This document shows positions 38,281 through 48,081 of a stretch of 56,333 nt of DNA, one piece after another. A program made the translations under genes and the position numbers. The notes beneath the pieces were generated by a model. It was not told where the DNA came from, made no database searches, and saw nothing but the letters and a program-made list of their open reading frames with translations. This stretch comes from Pedosphaera sp. GTDB taxonomy: Bacteria > Verrucomicrobiota > Verrucomicrobiia > Limisphaerales > UBA1100. The stretch is taken from the NCBI GenBank assembly GCA_009695465.1, contig SIAW01000004.1, forward strand, positions 1 through 56,333, in the 5' to 3' direction. The first letter of the stretch is position 1. Every line of letters starts with the position of its first letter.

Positions 38281-38793
38281 ATGAACCGCGCGATCGTCTG
38301 GCTGGCGCAAGGCTGCGGCTTGGGCCGATTGCCCAAAGCGCCGGGCACGTGGGGATCGCTGGGCGGACTGGTGTGGACGGCGCTGCTGTATTGGCCCGGC
38401 TCTTTCTGGTTTTACACCGTGGGCACCGTGGTGGGATTGTGCGCGGCCGTGTGGATTTGCGGCGAGGCAGAACGTGCGATGAACCAGTCCGATCCGCCCT
38501 CGGTGGTGCTCGATGAAATCGCCGCCGTGCCGGTCTGCTTTCTTTTCCTGCTCGCCGCTGAAAGCGTTGTGCGCCCCGTCCTGCCAACCCTCGGTGAACT
38601 GGTCGCCAAACCCGCAGCGTGGTGCTGGCTGCTGGCGGGCTTTGGGCTGTTCCGTTTGTTTGATGTCACCAAACCGCTCGTGGTGGATCAGGCGCAGTCG
38701 CTGTCCGGCGGCTGGGGCGTGGTGATGGACGACGTGGTGGCCGCGATTTACGCGGCGGTCGCGTTGCAGTTGCTGGCCGTCCTGTTGCGCTAA
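38281..38793 (+). CDS. pgpA: phosphatidylglycerophosphatase A
   Basis: Removes the phosphate from phosphatidylglycerophosphate to give phosphatidylglycerol, directly following the PgsA step. The 170 residues show PKAPGTWGSLGGL, PPSVVLDEIAAVPV, LFRLFDVTKP and GGWGVVMDDVVAA, the metal-binding and active-site motifs of the family, with hydrophobic helices between. Start ATG 38281, 2 bases after pgsA; a longer frame from 38167 overlaps pgsA and adds nothing conserved. Confidence 0.95.
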   Translation: MNRAIVWLAQGCGLGRLPKAPGTWGSLGGLVWTALLYWPGSFWFYTVGTVVGLCAAVWICGEAERAMNQSDPPSVVLDEIAAVPVCFLFLLAAESVVRPVLPTLGELVAKPAAWCWLLAGFGLFRLFDVTKPLVVDQAQSLSGGWGVVMDDVVAAIYAAVALQLLAVLLR

Positions 38794-38800
38794 CTGAAAA

Positions 38801-40015
38801 TCACTTCGCCGGTTCGAGCGCGAAGATCTTGCCCTCGAATCCCAACATGTAAACTTCGCCGTCACCATCTTCTGCGAAGCTGGCGATGAGACGGATGGGA
38901 TTGGCGGCGATCAATTCATCGTACGCCGTCACGGTCTTGCCGTCGTGGCGCAGGCCCCAGACGGTGCCCTGCTTGTAATCGCCGTAGAGATACAGGCCGC
39001 GCAGCGAAGGATGTTTTTTGCCGCGATACACGTAGCCGCCCGTGACGCTGAGGCCGTGGCTGTGCTTGTTGAACTTGCTCTCGGTGGCCAATCCCGGCAC
39101 GTGCGGATATTCGATGACAGGATCGATGTACGGCTGCGCCGGCACAAAGGTGGTCTTGAGCCACGGATGAAATCCCTCGCGCGCGCGCCAGCCGTAGTTG
39201 CCGCCTTTGACGATCAGATCAATCTCCTCCCACTTGTCCTGCCCGACATCGCCGGCCCACAACTGCCCCGTCTCGCGATCAAAGCTCATGCGCCACACAT
39301 TGCGCAGGCCGTTGGCCCAGATTTCGCCGCGCGCATCTTCGCGGCCCACAAACGGATTATCTTTGGGGATGCCGTAGGGCAACACACCCGTGCGCGTGTC
39401 CACGTCAATGCGCATGACGCAACCCAGCAGCGTGGTGGGGTTCTGCGCGTTGTCCAGCGGGTCATCGCGTTTGCCGCCGTCACCGTGGCTGATGTAGAGC
39501 TTGCCATCGGGCCCGAACACAATGCAGCCGCCGTCGTGATTCCAGAACGGGCGCACGATCTGCAGCAGCACGCGTTCGCTGGCCAAGTCCGCCTTGTTGG
39601 GATTGTCCTTCGCCACGGTGAACTCGCTCACCACACTGCGCATCGGATCCTGCATCGAGTAGAAAACGTAGAACTTTCCGTTCTCCTTGAACTTGGGGTG
39701 GAACGCCATGCCCAGCAGTCCCTCCTCGTCTTGCGCGTAGGTTTTGCGGCTGACGATGTCGAAGAACTCCGCGACCTCCGCACCCTGCCGATCTTTGGGC
39801 AGGATGACGATGCGCCCTTGTTGTTCGAGCAGGAAGATGCGGCCTGAGCCATCGGGCGCCTGTTCCATCCACAGCGGGCGTTTGAATTTCAGATTGGGCC
39901 AGGCATTCGCGAGCTTGAGTTTGGGCAACGGCGCTGCCGACGAGGAGCAAACCGAGAGAGCCACGCACAACGCCAGCACACCACGCGCCGCCCGACCGGA
40001 GAGGATGGATTTCAT
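38801..40015 (-). CDS. PQQ-dependent sugar dehydrogenase-like (GSDH family) secreted protein
   Basis: A 404-residue exported six-bladed beta-propeller of the glucose/sorbosone dehydrogenase family. It has a signal peptide (GVLALCVALSVCSSSAA), then QAPDGSGRIFLLEQQGRI, DEEGLLGMAFHPKF, HDGGCIVFGPDGKLYISHGDGG, WANGLRNVWRMSFD and the late GGYVYRG block. The family oxidises sugars with PQQ, but many members are uncharacterised. I chose ATG 40015; the TTG at 40024 is also in frame. It converges on pgpA with a 7-base gap. Confidence 0.85.
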   Translation of the reverse strand: MKSILSGRAARGVLALCVALSVCSSSAAPLPKLKLANAWPNLKFKRPLWMEQAPDGSGRIFLLEQQGRIVILPKDRQGAEVAEFFDIVSRKTYAQDEEGLLGMAFHPKFKENGKFYVFYSMQDPMRSVVSEFTVAKDNPNKADLASERVLLQIVRPFWNHDGGCIVFGPDGKLYISHGDGGKRDDPLDNAQNPTTLLGCVMRIDVDTRTGVLPYGIPKDNPFVGREDARGEIWANGLRNVWRMSFDRETGQLWAGDVGQDKWEEIDLIVKGGNYGWRAREGFHPWLKTTFVPAQPYIDPVIEYPHVPGLATESKFNKHSHGLSVTGGYVYRGKKHPSLRGLYLYGDYKQGTVWGLRHDGKTVTAYDELIAANPIRLIASFAEDGDGEVYMLGFEGKIFALEPAK

Positions 40016-40140
40016 GCGCGCCAATTAACGCCGCCCCGCGAGCTTTGTCAAACACACCGGCTGCACTTCTCTGCTGTGAGCAAGAAAGCGTTGCGCCGTG
40101 TGCGCGGCAGCTTATCAATCTGGCACAGCGGAGACTTATT

Positions 40141-40743
40141 TTGAACGAGTGGAACATCCAGACCCGTGCCCATGCCTGTGCGGCTTGTGCGCGCCCATTT
40201 GCCGATAAGGAACCTTGCCACACCCTGTTGCTGGACGAGGCGCACGCCTATCAGCGGCAGGATCTGTGCTCGGCCTGCTGGCTGGCGCAGCATCCGGAGA
40301 ACGCGCCCGGGCCGCGCGCCTTCATGTCCCACTGGAAAGGCGTGCACAGCGTGCCGCCGCCGGTGACCGATATCATCCAAAAGGATACCGCCGAGTCGCT
40401 GCTGCGCAAATTGGTGGCCACGCGCGACGTGCGCTGGCGCGAGGCCAGCTACATCCTCGCCGTCATGCTGGAGCGCAAACGTATCTTGAAAGTGAAAGAG
40501 CAGTTGCGCGAAGAAGGGCAGCGCGTGTTTGTGTACGAGCAACCCAGCACGGGCGACCTGTTCACCATCCCCGACCCGCAATTGCGGCTGGAGGCTTTGC
40601 AGCAAGTGCAGGCCGATGTCGCTGCGCTGCTCGAATACGGTTTGCCCGTCGCGGGACAGCCTTGGCCGCCGACCGCCGTTGCGATGGGCGTGGCGGTTGT
40701 AGTTGCTGCGGCAGTCCGAGAACCCGCGGATGTACTTTCTTGA
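40141..40743 (+). CDS. hypothetical protein with zinc-ribbon-like N-terminus
   Basis: A 200-residue protein of unknown function. Two CxxC pairs (CAAC near residue 13 and CSAC near 43) suggest a zinc ribbon, followed by a helical part (ILAVMLERKRILKVKEQL) and a hydrophobic Ala/Val-rich C-terminus. The proposed start is TTG 40141 because GGAG sits 7 bases upstream and the CxxC region follows directly; the frame is open further upstream. Its stop lies 3 bases before rnc, so they are probably co-transcribed. Confidence 0.65.
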   Translation: MNEWNIQTRAHACAACARPFADKEPCHTLLLDEAHAYQRQDLCSACWLAQHPENAPGPRAFMSHWKGVHSVPPPVTDIIQKDTAESLLRKLVATRDVRWREASYILAVMLERKRILKVKEQLREEGQRVFVYEQPSTGDLFTIPDPQLRLEALQQVQADVAALLEYGLPVAGQPWPPTAVAMGVAVVVAAAVREPADVLS

Positions 40744-40746
40744 GTC

Positions 40747-41484
40747 GTGCAATGGCAGGCATCATTTCAAAAGCGACTGGGCTACACCTTCCGGCGGCCC
40801 GAGCTCTTGGTGTTGGCACTGACCCATCCCTCGGCGTGCGCGGAACAACAGGGGCCCGCGCAGAGTAATCAACGGCTGGAATTTTTGGGGGACGCCGTGC
40901 TGCAACTGGTGCTCAGCTCGGAGTTGTTCCGGAAATTTCCAGGCCGCGACGAGGGGGGCCTTTCCAAAAACCGCGCGTGGCTCGTCAACGGAGAGACGCT
41001 GGCCGCGCAGGGACGCGTGCTGCGGCTGGGCGAGATTTTAGTGCTCGGCCGGGGTGAAGAAAAATCCGGCGGGCGCGACCGTGACTCTTCGCTGGCCGAC
41101 GCCTTTGAGGCGTTGCTGGGCGCGATCTACATGGATGGCGGCTACACCAAAGCGCGCGCGGTCATCCTGCGGCAGTTCGGCGAGGCGTTGCACGGCGCCG
41201 ACGCCGGGCAATTTGTGGGCAACCCCAAAGGTGAACTGCAGGAATTGGTGCAGGCCAAGTCTGCCGCCGGTCCAGAATATCGGTTGGTGGACACGGTCGG
41301 GCCAGATCATGCCCGCGTTTTTGTCTGTGCCGTGCGGTATCAAGGAGAGGAATTGGCGCGGGGCAACGGCAAAAGCAAAAAGGCTGCGGAGGCTGCAGCG
41401 GCTGCGGCGGCGTTGGAAGTTTTGAGGGGCGCAAAAACGGGGCGCGGCAAAAAACGGTCCACGCCCGCTGCGGGGCACGCTTGA
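40747..41484 (+). CDS. rnc: ribonuclease III
   Basis: Cleaves double-stranded RNA in rRNA and mRNA processing. The 245 residues have the signature NQRLEFLGDAVLQL, the second catalytic block SLADAFEALLGAIYMDGGY, and a C-terminal double-stranded RNA-binding domain (NPKGELQELVQAKSAAGPEY, KSKKAAEAAAA), followed by a basic tail. The start GTG 40747 lies 3 bases after the preceding gene. Confidence 0.95.
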   Translation: MQWQASFQKRLGYTFRRPELLVLALTHPSACAEQQGPAQSNQRLEFLGDAVLQLVLSSELFRKFPGRDEGGLSKNRAWLVNGETLAAQGRVLRLGEILVLGRGEEKSGGRDRDSSLADAFEALLGAIYMDGGYTKARAVILRQFGEALHGADAGQFVGNPKGELQELVQAKSAAGPEYRLVDTVGPDHARVFVCAVRYQGEELARGNGKSKKAAEAAAAAAALEVLRGAKTGRGKKRSTPAAGHA

Positions 41485-41531
41485 CGCCGCCGCCGGCACT
41501 CCATTACGTTGCTGCGGGGGATTTTTAGATT

Positions 41532-42182
41532 ATGGCAGGCCAAGTATTTCAGAACAACTATCTCATCCCGCACGTGGTCGAGCAGACCGGGCGCGGGGAA
41601 CGCGGCTACGACATCTTCTCGCGGCTACTGGTGGATCGCATCATCTTTCTGGGCACCGCGATTGACGACCAGGTGGCCAACGTGGTGATCGCCCAGATGC
41701 TTTTCTTGCAGATGACCGATCCCAAGAAGGACATCCATCTCTACATCAACTCGCCCGGCGGCCATGTCACCAGCGGCTTGGCGGTGTATGACACCATGCA
41801 GTTCCTCACCTGCGACGTGAACACGTACTGCATCGGGCAGGCGGCCAGCATGGGCGCGGTGTTGCTGGCCGGCGGCACGAAGGGCAAACGCTTCTCGCTG
41901 CCCAACGCCAACATCATGATCCATCAAGTGCTCGGCGGCGCGGAAGGTCAGGCCACGGACATGGAGATTCGCGTGCGCCACATGTTGGAATTGAAGAAGC
42001 GGCTCAACGGCATTCTCGCCAAGCACACGGGCCGTACGGTTGCGGAGGTGGACAAGGCTTGCGACCGCGACAATTTCATGGCCGCGCAAGACGCCAAGGA
42101 TTTTGGTTTGGTGGACGAAGTGGTGCAGTCGCGCAAACAGTTGCCGTCACTGCCGGAGAAGTCATCAGTGGACCTGAAATAA
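41532..42182 (+). CDS. clpP: ATP-dependent Clp protease proteolytic subunit
   Basis: Serine protease ring that degrades proteins fed by ClpX or ClpA. The 216 residues show [18 protein letters not shown], the catalytic serine in [11 protein letters not shown], the histidine in [12 protein letters not shown] and the aspartate region [10 protein letters not shown]. The N-terminus ([20 protein letters not shown]) fits a short or no propeptide. It is followed 9 bases later by clpX, the usual pairing. Confidence 0.97.
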   Translation: MAGQVFQNNYLIPHVVEQTGRGERGYDIFSRLLVDRIIFLGTAIDDQVANVVIAQMLFLQMTDPKKDIHLYINSPGGHVTSGLAVYDTMQFLTCDVNTYCIGQAASMGAVLLAGGTKGKRFSLPNANIMIHQVLGGAEGQATDMEIRVRHMLELKKRLNGILAKHTGRTVAEVDKACDRDNFMAAQDAKDFGLVDEVVQSRKQLPSLPEKSSVDLK

Positions 42183-42191
42183 TTTCTCAAT

Positions 42192-43466
<1,275 letters not shown>

Positions 43467-43523
43467 CCGGACACGCTCGCCGGACTTGGCGCGCGCGAGG
43501 TTTTCCACTAGGGTTTGCCGCCC

Positions 43524-44699
43524 ATGACCGCTGCCGTTGACCGTTTGATCGCCGATCACGTCCAGGCCATCCCGCCTTCGGGCATCCGCGAATTTTTTGA
43601 CCTTGTGCAGGCGCAGAAGGACGTCATCTCGCTGGGCGTGGGCGAGCCGGACTTCGCCGCACCGTGGCGCGTTCGCGAAGCGGCCATCTACGTGCTGGAA
43701 CGCGGCCGCACCAGTTACACTTCCAATCTGGGCTTGCTGAAATTGCGCGAGGCCATCGCGGGTTATGTCGGCGAGCATTTCCACGTGAACTACGATCCGG
43801 CCGAAGAGATTCTCATCACCGTGGGCGTGAGCGAAGCGCTGGACTTGGCGTTGCGCGCGCTGATCAATCCCGGCGACGAGGTCATCTATCACGAGCCGTG
43901 TTACGTGAGCTACGCGCCGTCCATCGCGCTGGCGCACGGGGTACCGGTGCGCGTGTCCTGCACGGCCGAGAGCGGCTTCAGCGTCACCGCCCAAGCCATC
44001 GAGGCGGTCATCACGCCCAAGAGCAAGGTGCTGGTGTTAAATTTCCCGACCAACCCGACGGGCGGCACGATGACGCGCGCGGAGTTGCTGGCAATCGCCG
44101 AGGTGGTGACACGCCATAATCTCATCGTCATCACGGACGAGATCTACGCCGAGCTGACCTTCGAGGGCGAACACGTGAGCATCGCCGCACTGCCGGGCAT
44201 GCGAGAGCGCACACTTTTTCTGCACGGATTTTCCAAGGCGTACGCTATGACGGGATTTCGTTTGGGCTACGCCTGCGGCCCGGCGGGATTGATCGGCGCG
44301 CTCAATCGCATCCACCAATACAGCATGCTGTGCGCGAGCATCATCAGCCAGGAAGCGGCGGTCGAGGCCATCCTTCACGGCGGCGATGCTGTGGCGCAGA
44401 TGCGCGAGCAGTATCGGCAGCGGCGCAATTTGATGGTGGCCGCGTTCCGCGCGATGGGGCTGCAATGCCACCTGCCGCGTGGCGCGTTCTACGCTTTCCC
44501 CAACGTGCAGACCAGTGGGCTGGATTCAAAAACGTTCGCGCTGCGATTATTGCAGGAAGAAAAAGTGGCGTGCGTGCCCGGCACGGCGTTCGGCCCCACC
44601 GGCGATGGTTTCCTGCGTTGCTGCTTTGCCACGGCGCTGGACCGCATCGAAGTGGCGATGGAGCGGATGGATCGTTTCGTGAAACGAATGAAGGGCTGA
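43524..44699 (+). CDS. PLP-dependent class I/II aminotransferase
   Basis: A 391-residue aspartate-aminotransferase-fold enzyme: ISLGVGEPDFAAPWRVREA, YTSNLGLLKLREAI, NFPTNPTGG, VITDEIYAELTF and the PLP lysine in HGFSKAYAMTGFRLGY, with the C-terminal substrate arginine in FLRCCFAT. It resembles the alanine/glutamine-type or MalY/PatA-type transaminases; the substrate is not defined. Start ATG 43524, with a TTG at 43515 also in frame. It follows clpX by 57 bases and converges on dnaA. Confidence 0.88.
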   Translation: MTAAVDRLIADHVQAIPPSGIREFFDLVQAQKDVISLGVGEPDFAAPWRVREAAIYVLERGRTSYTSNLGLLKLREAIAGYVGEHFHVNYDPAEEILITVGVSEALDLALRALINPGDEVIYHEPCYVSYAPSIALAHGVPVRVSCTAESGFSVTAQAIEAVITPKSKVLVLNFPTNPTGGTMTRAELLAIAEVVTRHNLIVITDEIYAELTFEGEHVSIAALPGMRERTLFLHGFSKAYAMTGFRLGYACGPAGLIGALNRIHQYSMLCASIISQEAAVEAILHGGDAVAQMREQYRQRRNLMVAAFRAMGLQCHLPRGAFYAFPNVQTSGLDSKTFALRLLQEEKVACVPGTAFGPTGDGFLRCCFATALDRIEVAMERMDRFVKRMKG

Positions 44700-44755
44700 G
44701 TTTCCTCAGCCCTTCATCCACCAACCCCTTGCGCTAGGCGCGACGCCTATCGCAA
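44691..44755. terminator. two hairpins at the convergent end of the aminotransferase and dnaA genes
   Basis: A 10-bp perfect stem (44691-44700 with 44705-44714, loop TTTC) overlaps the aminotransferase stop codon. A second 12-bp stem with one mismatch (44729-44740 with 44744-44755) overlaps the dnaA stop codon. Neither has a T-run, so these may be rho-dependent or bidirectional end signals. Confidence 0.5.
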
Positions 44756-46171
44756 CAATAGTTTCTCCAGGTAATTGACCGTCTGCCGGACGTTCGCATC
44801 AATCTCCATCCGGTCGCGCACAAGACGGCAAGCGTGCAGCACCGTGCCGTGATCGCGTCCGCCGTACGCCTCGCCAATGGCGCTGAGCGAATGATCGGTG
44901 AGCTGGCGCGAGAGGAACATCGCGACCTGCCGCGGGAAGGCGATGTTTTCCGGGCGGCGCTTGCTCGTCATGTCCGCCAAGCGGATGTCGTACTTCTCAG
45001 CGACCTTTTTCTGGATGAACTCGATGGTGATGGTGTGACGGCCTTCTTCCTGCAGGATTTCGCGCAGCAGATTTTCCACCATGTCATTGGTCAGATCCTT
45101 GCCGGTCAGATGGGCATAGGAAGCCACACGAATCAGCGCGCCTTCCAAGCGGCGAATGTTGGTGCGGATGCGATTGGCCAAGAACTGCAGCACTTCCTCG
45201 GGCAACGCCACGCCCATCGTCTTCACCTTGTTGCGCAGGATCGCCAAGCGCGTCTCCACATCCGGCGGCTGCAGATCGGTGACCAAACCCCATTCAAAGC
45301 GCGACACCAAACGATGCTCCAGATTCTGGATCTCGCTCGCCGGCCGGTCGCAGGTGAGGACGATCTGTTTGCGCGCCTCGTGCAACGCGTTAAACGTGTG
45401 GAAAAACTCCTCCTGAATCCGCTCTTTGCCGGCGAGGAACTGGATGTCGTCAATCAATAGCACGTCGGTCTGGCGATACTTCTTGCGGAACTTGACGAGC
45501 TGATTGTCCTGAATGGCTGCGATGTACTCGTTGGTGAATTTCTCCGAGGACAGATAGGTAACCTTGGCGGCCTTTTTGTTCTCCGCCACATGTTGGCCGA
45601 TGGCGTGCAGCAAGTGCGTCTTGCCCAGCCCCGTGCCGCCGTAGAGGAAAAGCGGATTGTAAGACTTGCCCGGCTGCTGTGATACCGCCAGCGCCGCCGC
45701 ATGCGCAAAGCTGTTGTTGTTGCCCACCACGAACGTCTCGAAGGTGTTGCGGGGGTTAAACACCGTATCGGGGTCCGGCAATTTCTTGGGTGCAAGCGTC
45801 GTCGGCACGCCGGCAGCCGCTTTGGCGACGTGGTTATGATTGTTCGTCGCCACCGCTCCCGGTGTCAGTCGGTTGGGCGCCGCTGGCGCGGCCTGCCCCG
45901 GCAGCGCCGGCGCCACCAAATCGGGGGCCACCTTGAACTTGATCTGCAACTTGCGACCAGTCGATTGGGTGAGCGAGTCCTGCAACAGTTGCAGGTAGTT
46001 GTCCTTGAGCCAGACTTCGGAGAAGTCGTTGGGAACCTCAAGGGTGATGGAGGTCTGGTTCAGCATCACCGGGCGGATGGAGGTGAACCAGAGGTTGTAT
46101 GTCTCGTTATTGAGAACGGTGCGGAGCTGCTTTTGCGCCCGGATCCAGATTGTTTCGGCTGATGCCTGCAT
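44747..46171 (-). CDS. dnaA: chromosomal replication initiator protein DnaA
   Basis: Opens the chromosome origin by binding DnaA boxes and loading the helicase. The 474 residues have the N-terminal domain (ETYNLWFTSIRPV), a Pro/Ala linker, the AAA+ domain with Walker A GGTGLGKTHLLHAI and Walker B DVLLIDDIQFLAGKE, and the C-terminal DNA-binding domain with the signature RDHGTVLHACRLV. Start ATG 46171. The gene is followed by convergent hairpins, and the 420-base upstream segment holds DnaA-box-like sequences, suggesting autoregulation or origin function. Confidence 0.98.
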   Translation of the reverse strand: MQASAETIWIRAQKQLRTVLNNETYNLWFTSIRPVMLNQTSITLEVPNDFSEVWLKDNYLQLLQDSLTQSTGRKLQIKFKVAPDLVAPALPGQAAPAAPNRLTPGAVATNNHNHVAKAAAGVPTTLAPKKLPDPDTVFNPRNTFETFVVGNNNSFAHAAALAVSQQPGKSYNPLFLYGGTGLGKTHLLHAIGQHVAENKKAAKVTYLSSEKFTNEYIAAIQDNQLVKFRKKYRQTDVLLIDDIQFLAGKERIQEEFFHTFNALHEARKQIVLTCDRPASEIQNLEHRLVSRFEWGLVTDLQPPDVETRLAILRNKVKTMGVALPEEVLQFLANRIRTNIRRLEGALIRVASYAHLTGKDLTNDMVENLLREILQEEGRHTITIEFIQKKVAEKYDIRLADMTSKRRPENIAFPRQVAMFLSRQLTDHSLSAIGEAYGGRDHGTVLHACRLVRDRMEIDANVRQTVNYLEKLLLR

Positions 46172-46593
46172 ATTCGGTTGGTGACTGGGCTACTTACTCT
46201 GCAATTTATTCACGTGCCACTCTGGCAACAGGTGGCTGATATTTCAGCGCACCCCGATCTCTCCTCACGGAAAGATCCGTTTTCCAAAAACTCGCGACCA
46301 ATGAACGTCAGCAATGCCCTCAAACCGATTGTTTCCAACAGGTTGGGCGCTTCTGCGCCGCTGGTCCGCACCCACAAGCAATCTGCCTGATGCAGGCTTA
46401 CCTGGGACGCGGCGCCATGTGTATGGCAATCAATCTGAGCTTCACAGTTCAAGATGTTATCTTTTGTTCACGGGTTCTTCACACAGCCAATTCAGGCTGC
46501 GAAAAACAATTCTTAAAACACCCGCTTTGGCCGCCGTGCGCCAGCATTGTTCGCATCTGTCGCGCGGATTTGTAAATCAATGCGGAGATCAAT
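46172..46593. other. non-coding region upstream of dnaA: candidate oriC or dnaA control region
   Basis: A 422-base segment, poorer in GC than its surroundings and with no convincing gene. DnaA-box-like 9-mers (consensus TTATNCACA): TTATTCACG at 46206-46214 (8 of 9), TTCTTCACA at 46475-46483 (8 of 9), TTGTTCACG at 46464-46472 (7 of 9) and a reverse-type TGTGTATGG at 46418-46426 (7 of 9). Inverted repeats lie at 46235-46248 (GCTGA/TCAGC) and 46415-46428 (GCCAT/ATGGC). AT-rich stretches lie around 46441-46580. This fits an origin or an autoregulated dnaA promoter; no box is perfect, so I rate it as plausible only. Confidence 0.4.
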
Positions 46594-46845
46594 TCAGATG
46601 GCCGCATTGCCGGTTTCGCTGGTGCGGATATGGAGGGCGCTCTCGATGCGGCTGACAAAATCCAATTTCAGTTTCGGCAGAAAATCCACCGCATACTCGC
46701 TCCCCCGATAAATCTCCGCGTGCCCTTTCTGGCGGCCAAATCTTTTAACCTCGCTGACCGTCAATCCCGCGACGCCGGTCGCCGTCAAAGTGGACTTCAC
46801 TTCTTCCAGCTCGAACGGTTTGATAATGGCATCGATGCGCTTCAT
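46594..46845 (-). pseudogene. glnB: P-II nitrogen regulator with a 29-codon internal deletion
   Basis: An 83-residue P-II-like protein; normal GlnB has 112. The N-terminal part aligns well (MKRIDAIIKPFELEEVK, FGRQKGHAEIYRGSEYAVDF with the T-loop Tyr51 equivalent), and the C-terminal part matches from Phe92-Val93 on (FVSRIESALHIRTSETGNAAI, in two blocks). Exactly 29 residues are absent between, removing part of beta3, helix alpha2 and the GKIGDGK B-loop that binds ATP phosphates. The frame is kept. The join falls where both flanks would read 'FV', so the deletion may have used a short repeat. It is probably non-functional or altered; a sequencing or assembly slip cannot be excluded. No amtB lies nearby. 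Confidence 0.75.
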
Positions 46846-46983
46846 GACGGTCAGGTTACTGGACGCGATGTTAACAACCGGCCCCTTGCTGTAAACAGGG
46901 AAAGTGAAATCAATTTGTTGAGCACCCGCGCGGACACGCAGTCGGCGCTCGACACGCAGCGTCAGCTTGCGAAACATCCGCGC

Positions 46984-48072
46984 GTGGGTTGGTTTTATCG
47001 CACAGTGTTGCGTCCGGGATTGTTCCTCCAAGATTCGGAACGCGCCCATGACCGCGTGCTGCGCTGGCTGGCGTGGCTGTCGCAGCATCCCCGTTGCGCC
47101 GCACTGGCAACAGCGGGACTGCGCGCGCCGGAATTGCCGGTGGAAGTGGGCGGCCTGCGTTTCCCCAATCCCATCGGTCTCGCTGCGGGCATGGACAAAG
47201 GCGCGGTGGCCGTGCCGATGTGGTCGCGCTTGGGATTTGGTTTTGCCGAATTGGGCGGCGTCACGCAGCACGCGCAGCCGGGCAACGATGCCCCGCGCAT
47301 GTTTCGCGCAGTGGCCGATCGCGCGCTGGTCAATCGCATGGGCTTCAACAATCCCGGTGCGGCGACCGTGGCCGCGCGGCTTGCGCAGTGGCAACAGCGC
47401 AGGTTGTGGCCAGCGCATCCAGTGGGCATCAATCTCGGAAAATCCAAAGTCACCGCACTGGAAAATGCGGCAGCGGATTACGCGTCGTCGTTTCGGGCGC
47501 TGTTGCCGCACGCGGACTTCTTCGTCATCAACGTCAGTTCGCCCAACACGCCGGGCTTGCGGCAACTGCAGGACAAATCGGCACTGGCAGAAATCATCGC
47601 AGCACTCCGCGCCGTGGATGCAACAAAACCGCTGTGGGTCAAAGTCGCGCCGGATCTGGAGTGGGCGGCCGTTGATGAGCTGACAGCACTGGCGTTGGAT
47701 TGCGGCTTGGCCGGCGTGGTGGCCACCAACACCACACTCGCGCGGCCAGAAACCCGCGATCCCGCGCGGGCGCAGGTGTACGCACAGACTGGCGGGCTTA
47801 GCGGGGCGCCGTTGCGTGCGCGCAGCACGGAGATCATCCGGCACATCCATCGCAGTGCGCAGGGCAGACTGCCGATCATCGGGGTCGGCGGGGTGTTCAA
47901 CACCGAGGATGCGTGGGAGAAAATCACCGCCGGTGCCAGTCTCGTGCAGATTTACACCGGCCTTGTGTACGAAGGCCCGGCCATCGCCCGCGATATTGTC
48001 ACCGGCTTGCAGCGGAAGCTTACCGAACGAGGTATGAAAAACTTGCGCGACGCCGTCGGCACCGGCGCGTGA
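46984..48072 (+). CDS. pyrD: dihydroorotate dehydrogenase (quinone), class 2
   Basis: Membrane-associated flavoenzyme that oxidises dihydroorotate to orotate in pyrimidine synthesis and passes electrons to quinone. The 362 residues begin VGWFYRTVLRPGLFLQDSER, matching the amphipathic class 2 N-terminus. They then show NPIGLAAGMDKGAVAV, GGVTQHAQPGNDAPRMFR, NRMGFNNPG, the serine-base region INVSSPNTPGLR, TGGLSGAPL and IIGVGGVF. Start GTG 46984 matches the E. coli N-terminus; a TTG at 46915 is in frame. It is divergent from glnB. Confidence 0.93.
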   Translation: MGWFYRTVLRPGLFLQDSERAHDRVLRWLAWLSQHPRCAALATAGLRAPELPVEVGGLRFPNPIGLAAGMDKGAVAVPMWSRLGFGFAELGGVTQHAQPGNDAPRMFRAVADRALVNRMGFNNPGAATVAARLAQWQQRRLWPAHPVGINLGKSKVTALENAAADYASSFRALLPHADFFVINVSSPNTPGLRQLQDKSALAEIIAALRAVDATKPLWVKVAPDLEWAAVDELTALALDCGLAGVVATNTTLARPETRDPARAQVYAQTGGLSGAPLRARSTEIIRHIHRSAQGRLPIIGVGGVFNTEDAWEKITAGASLVQIYTGLVYEGPAIARDIVTGLQRKLTERGMKNLRDAVGTGA

Positions 48073-48081
48073 TGCCGGTGT

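Noticed and set aside
46178..46390. 70-codon plus-strand frame upstream of dnaA
   Set aside because: No ribosome binding site, no family likeness; the segment fits a non-coding control region better.
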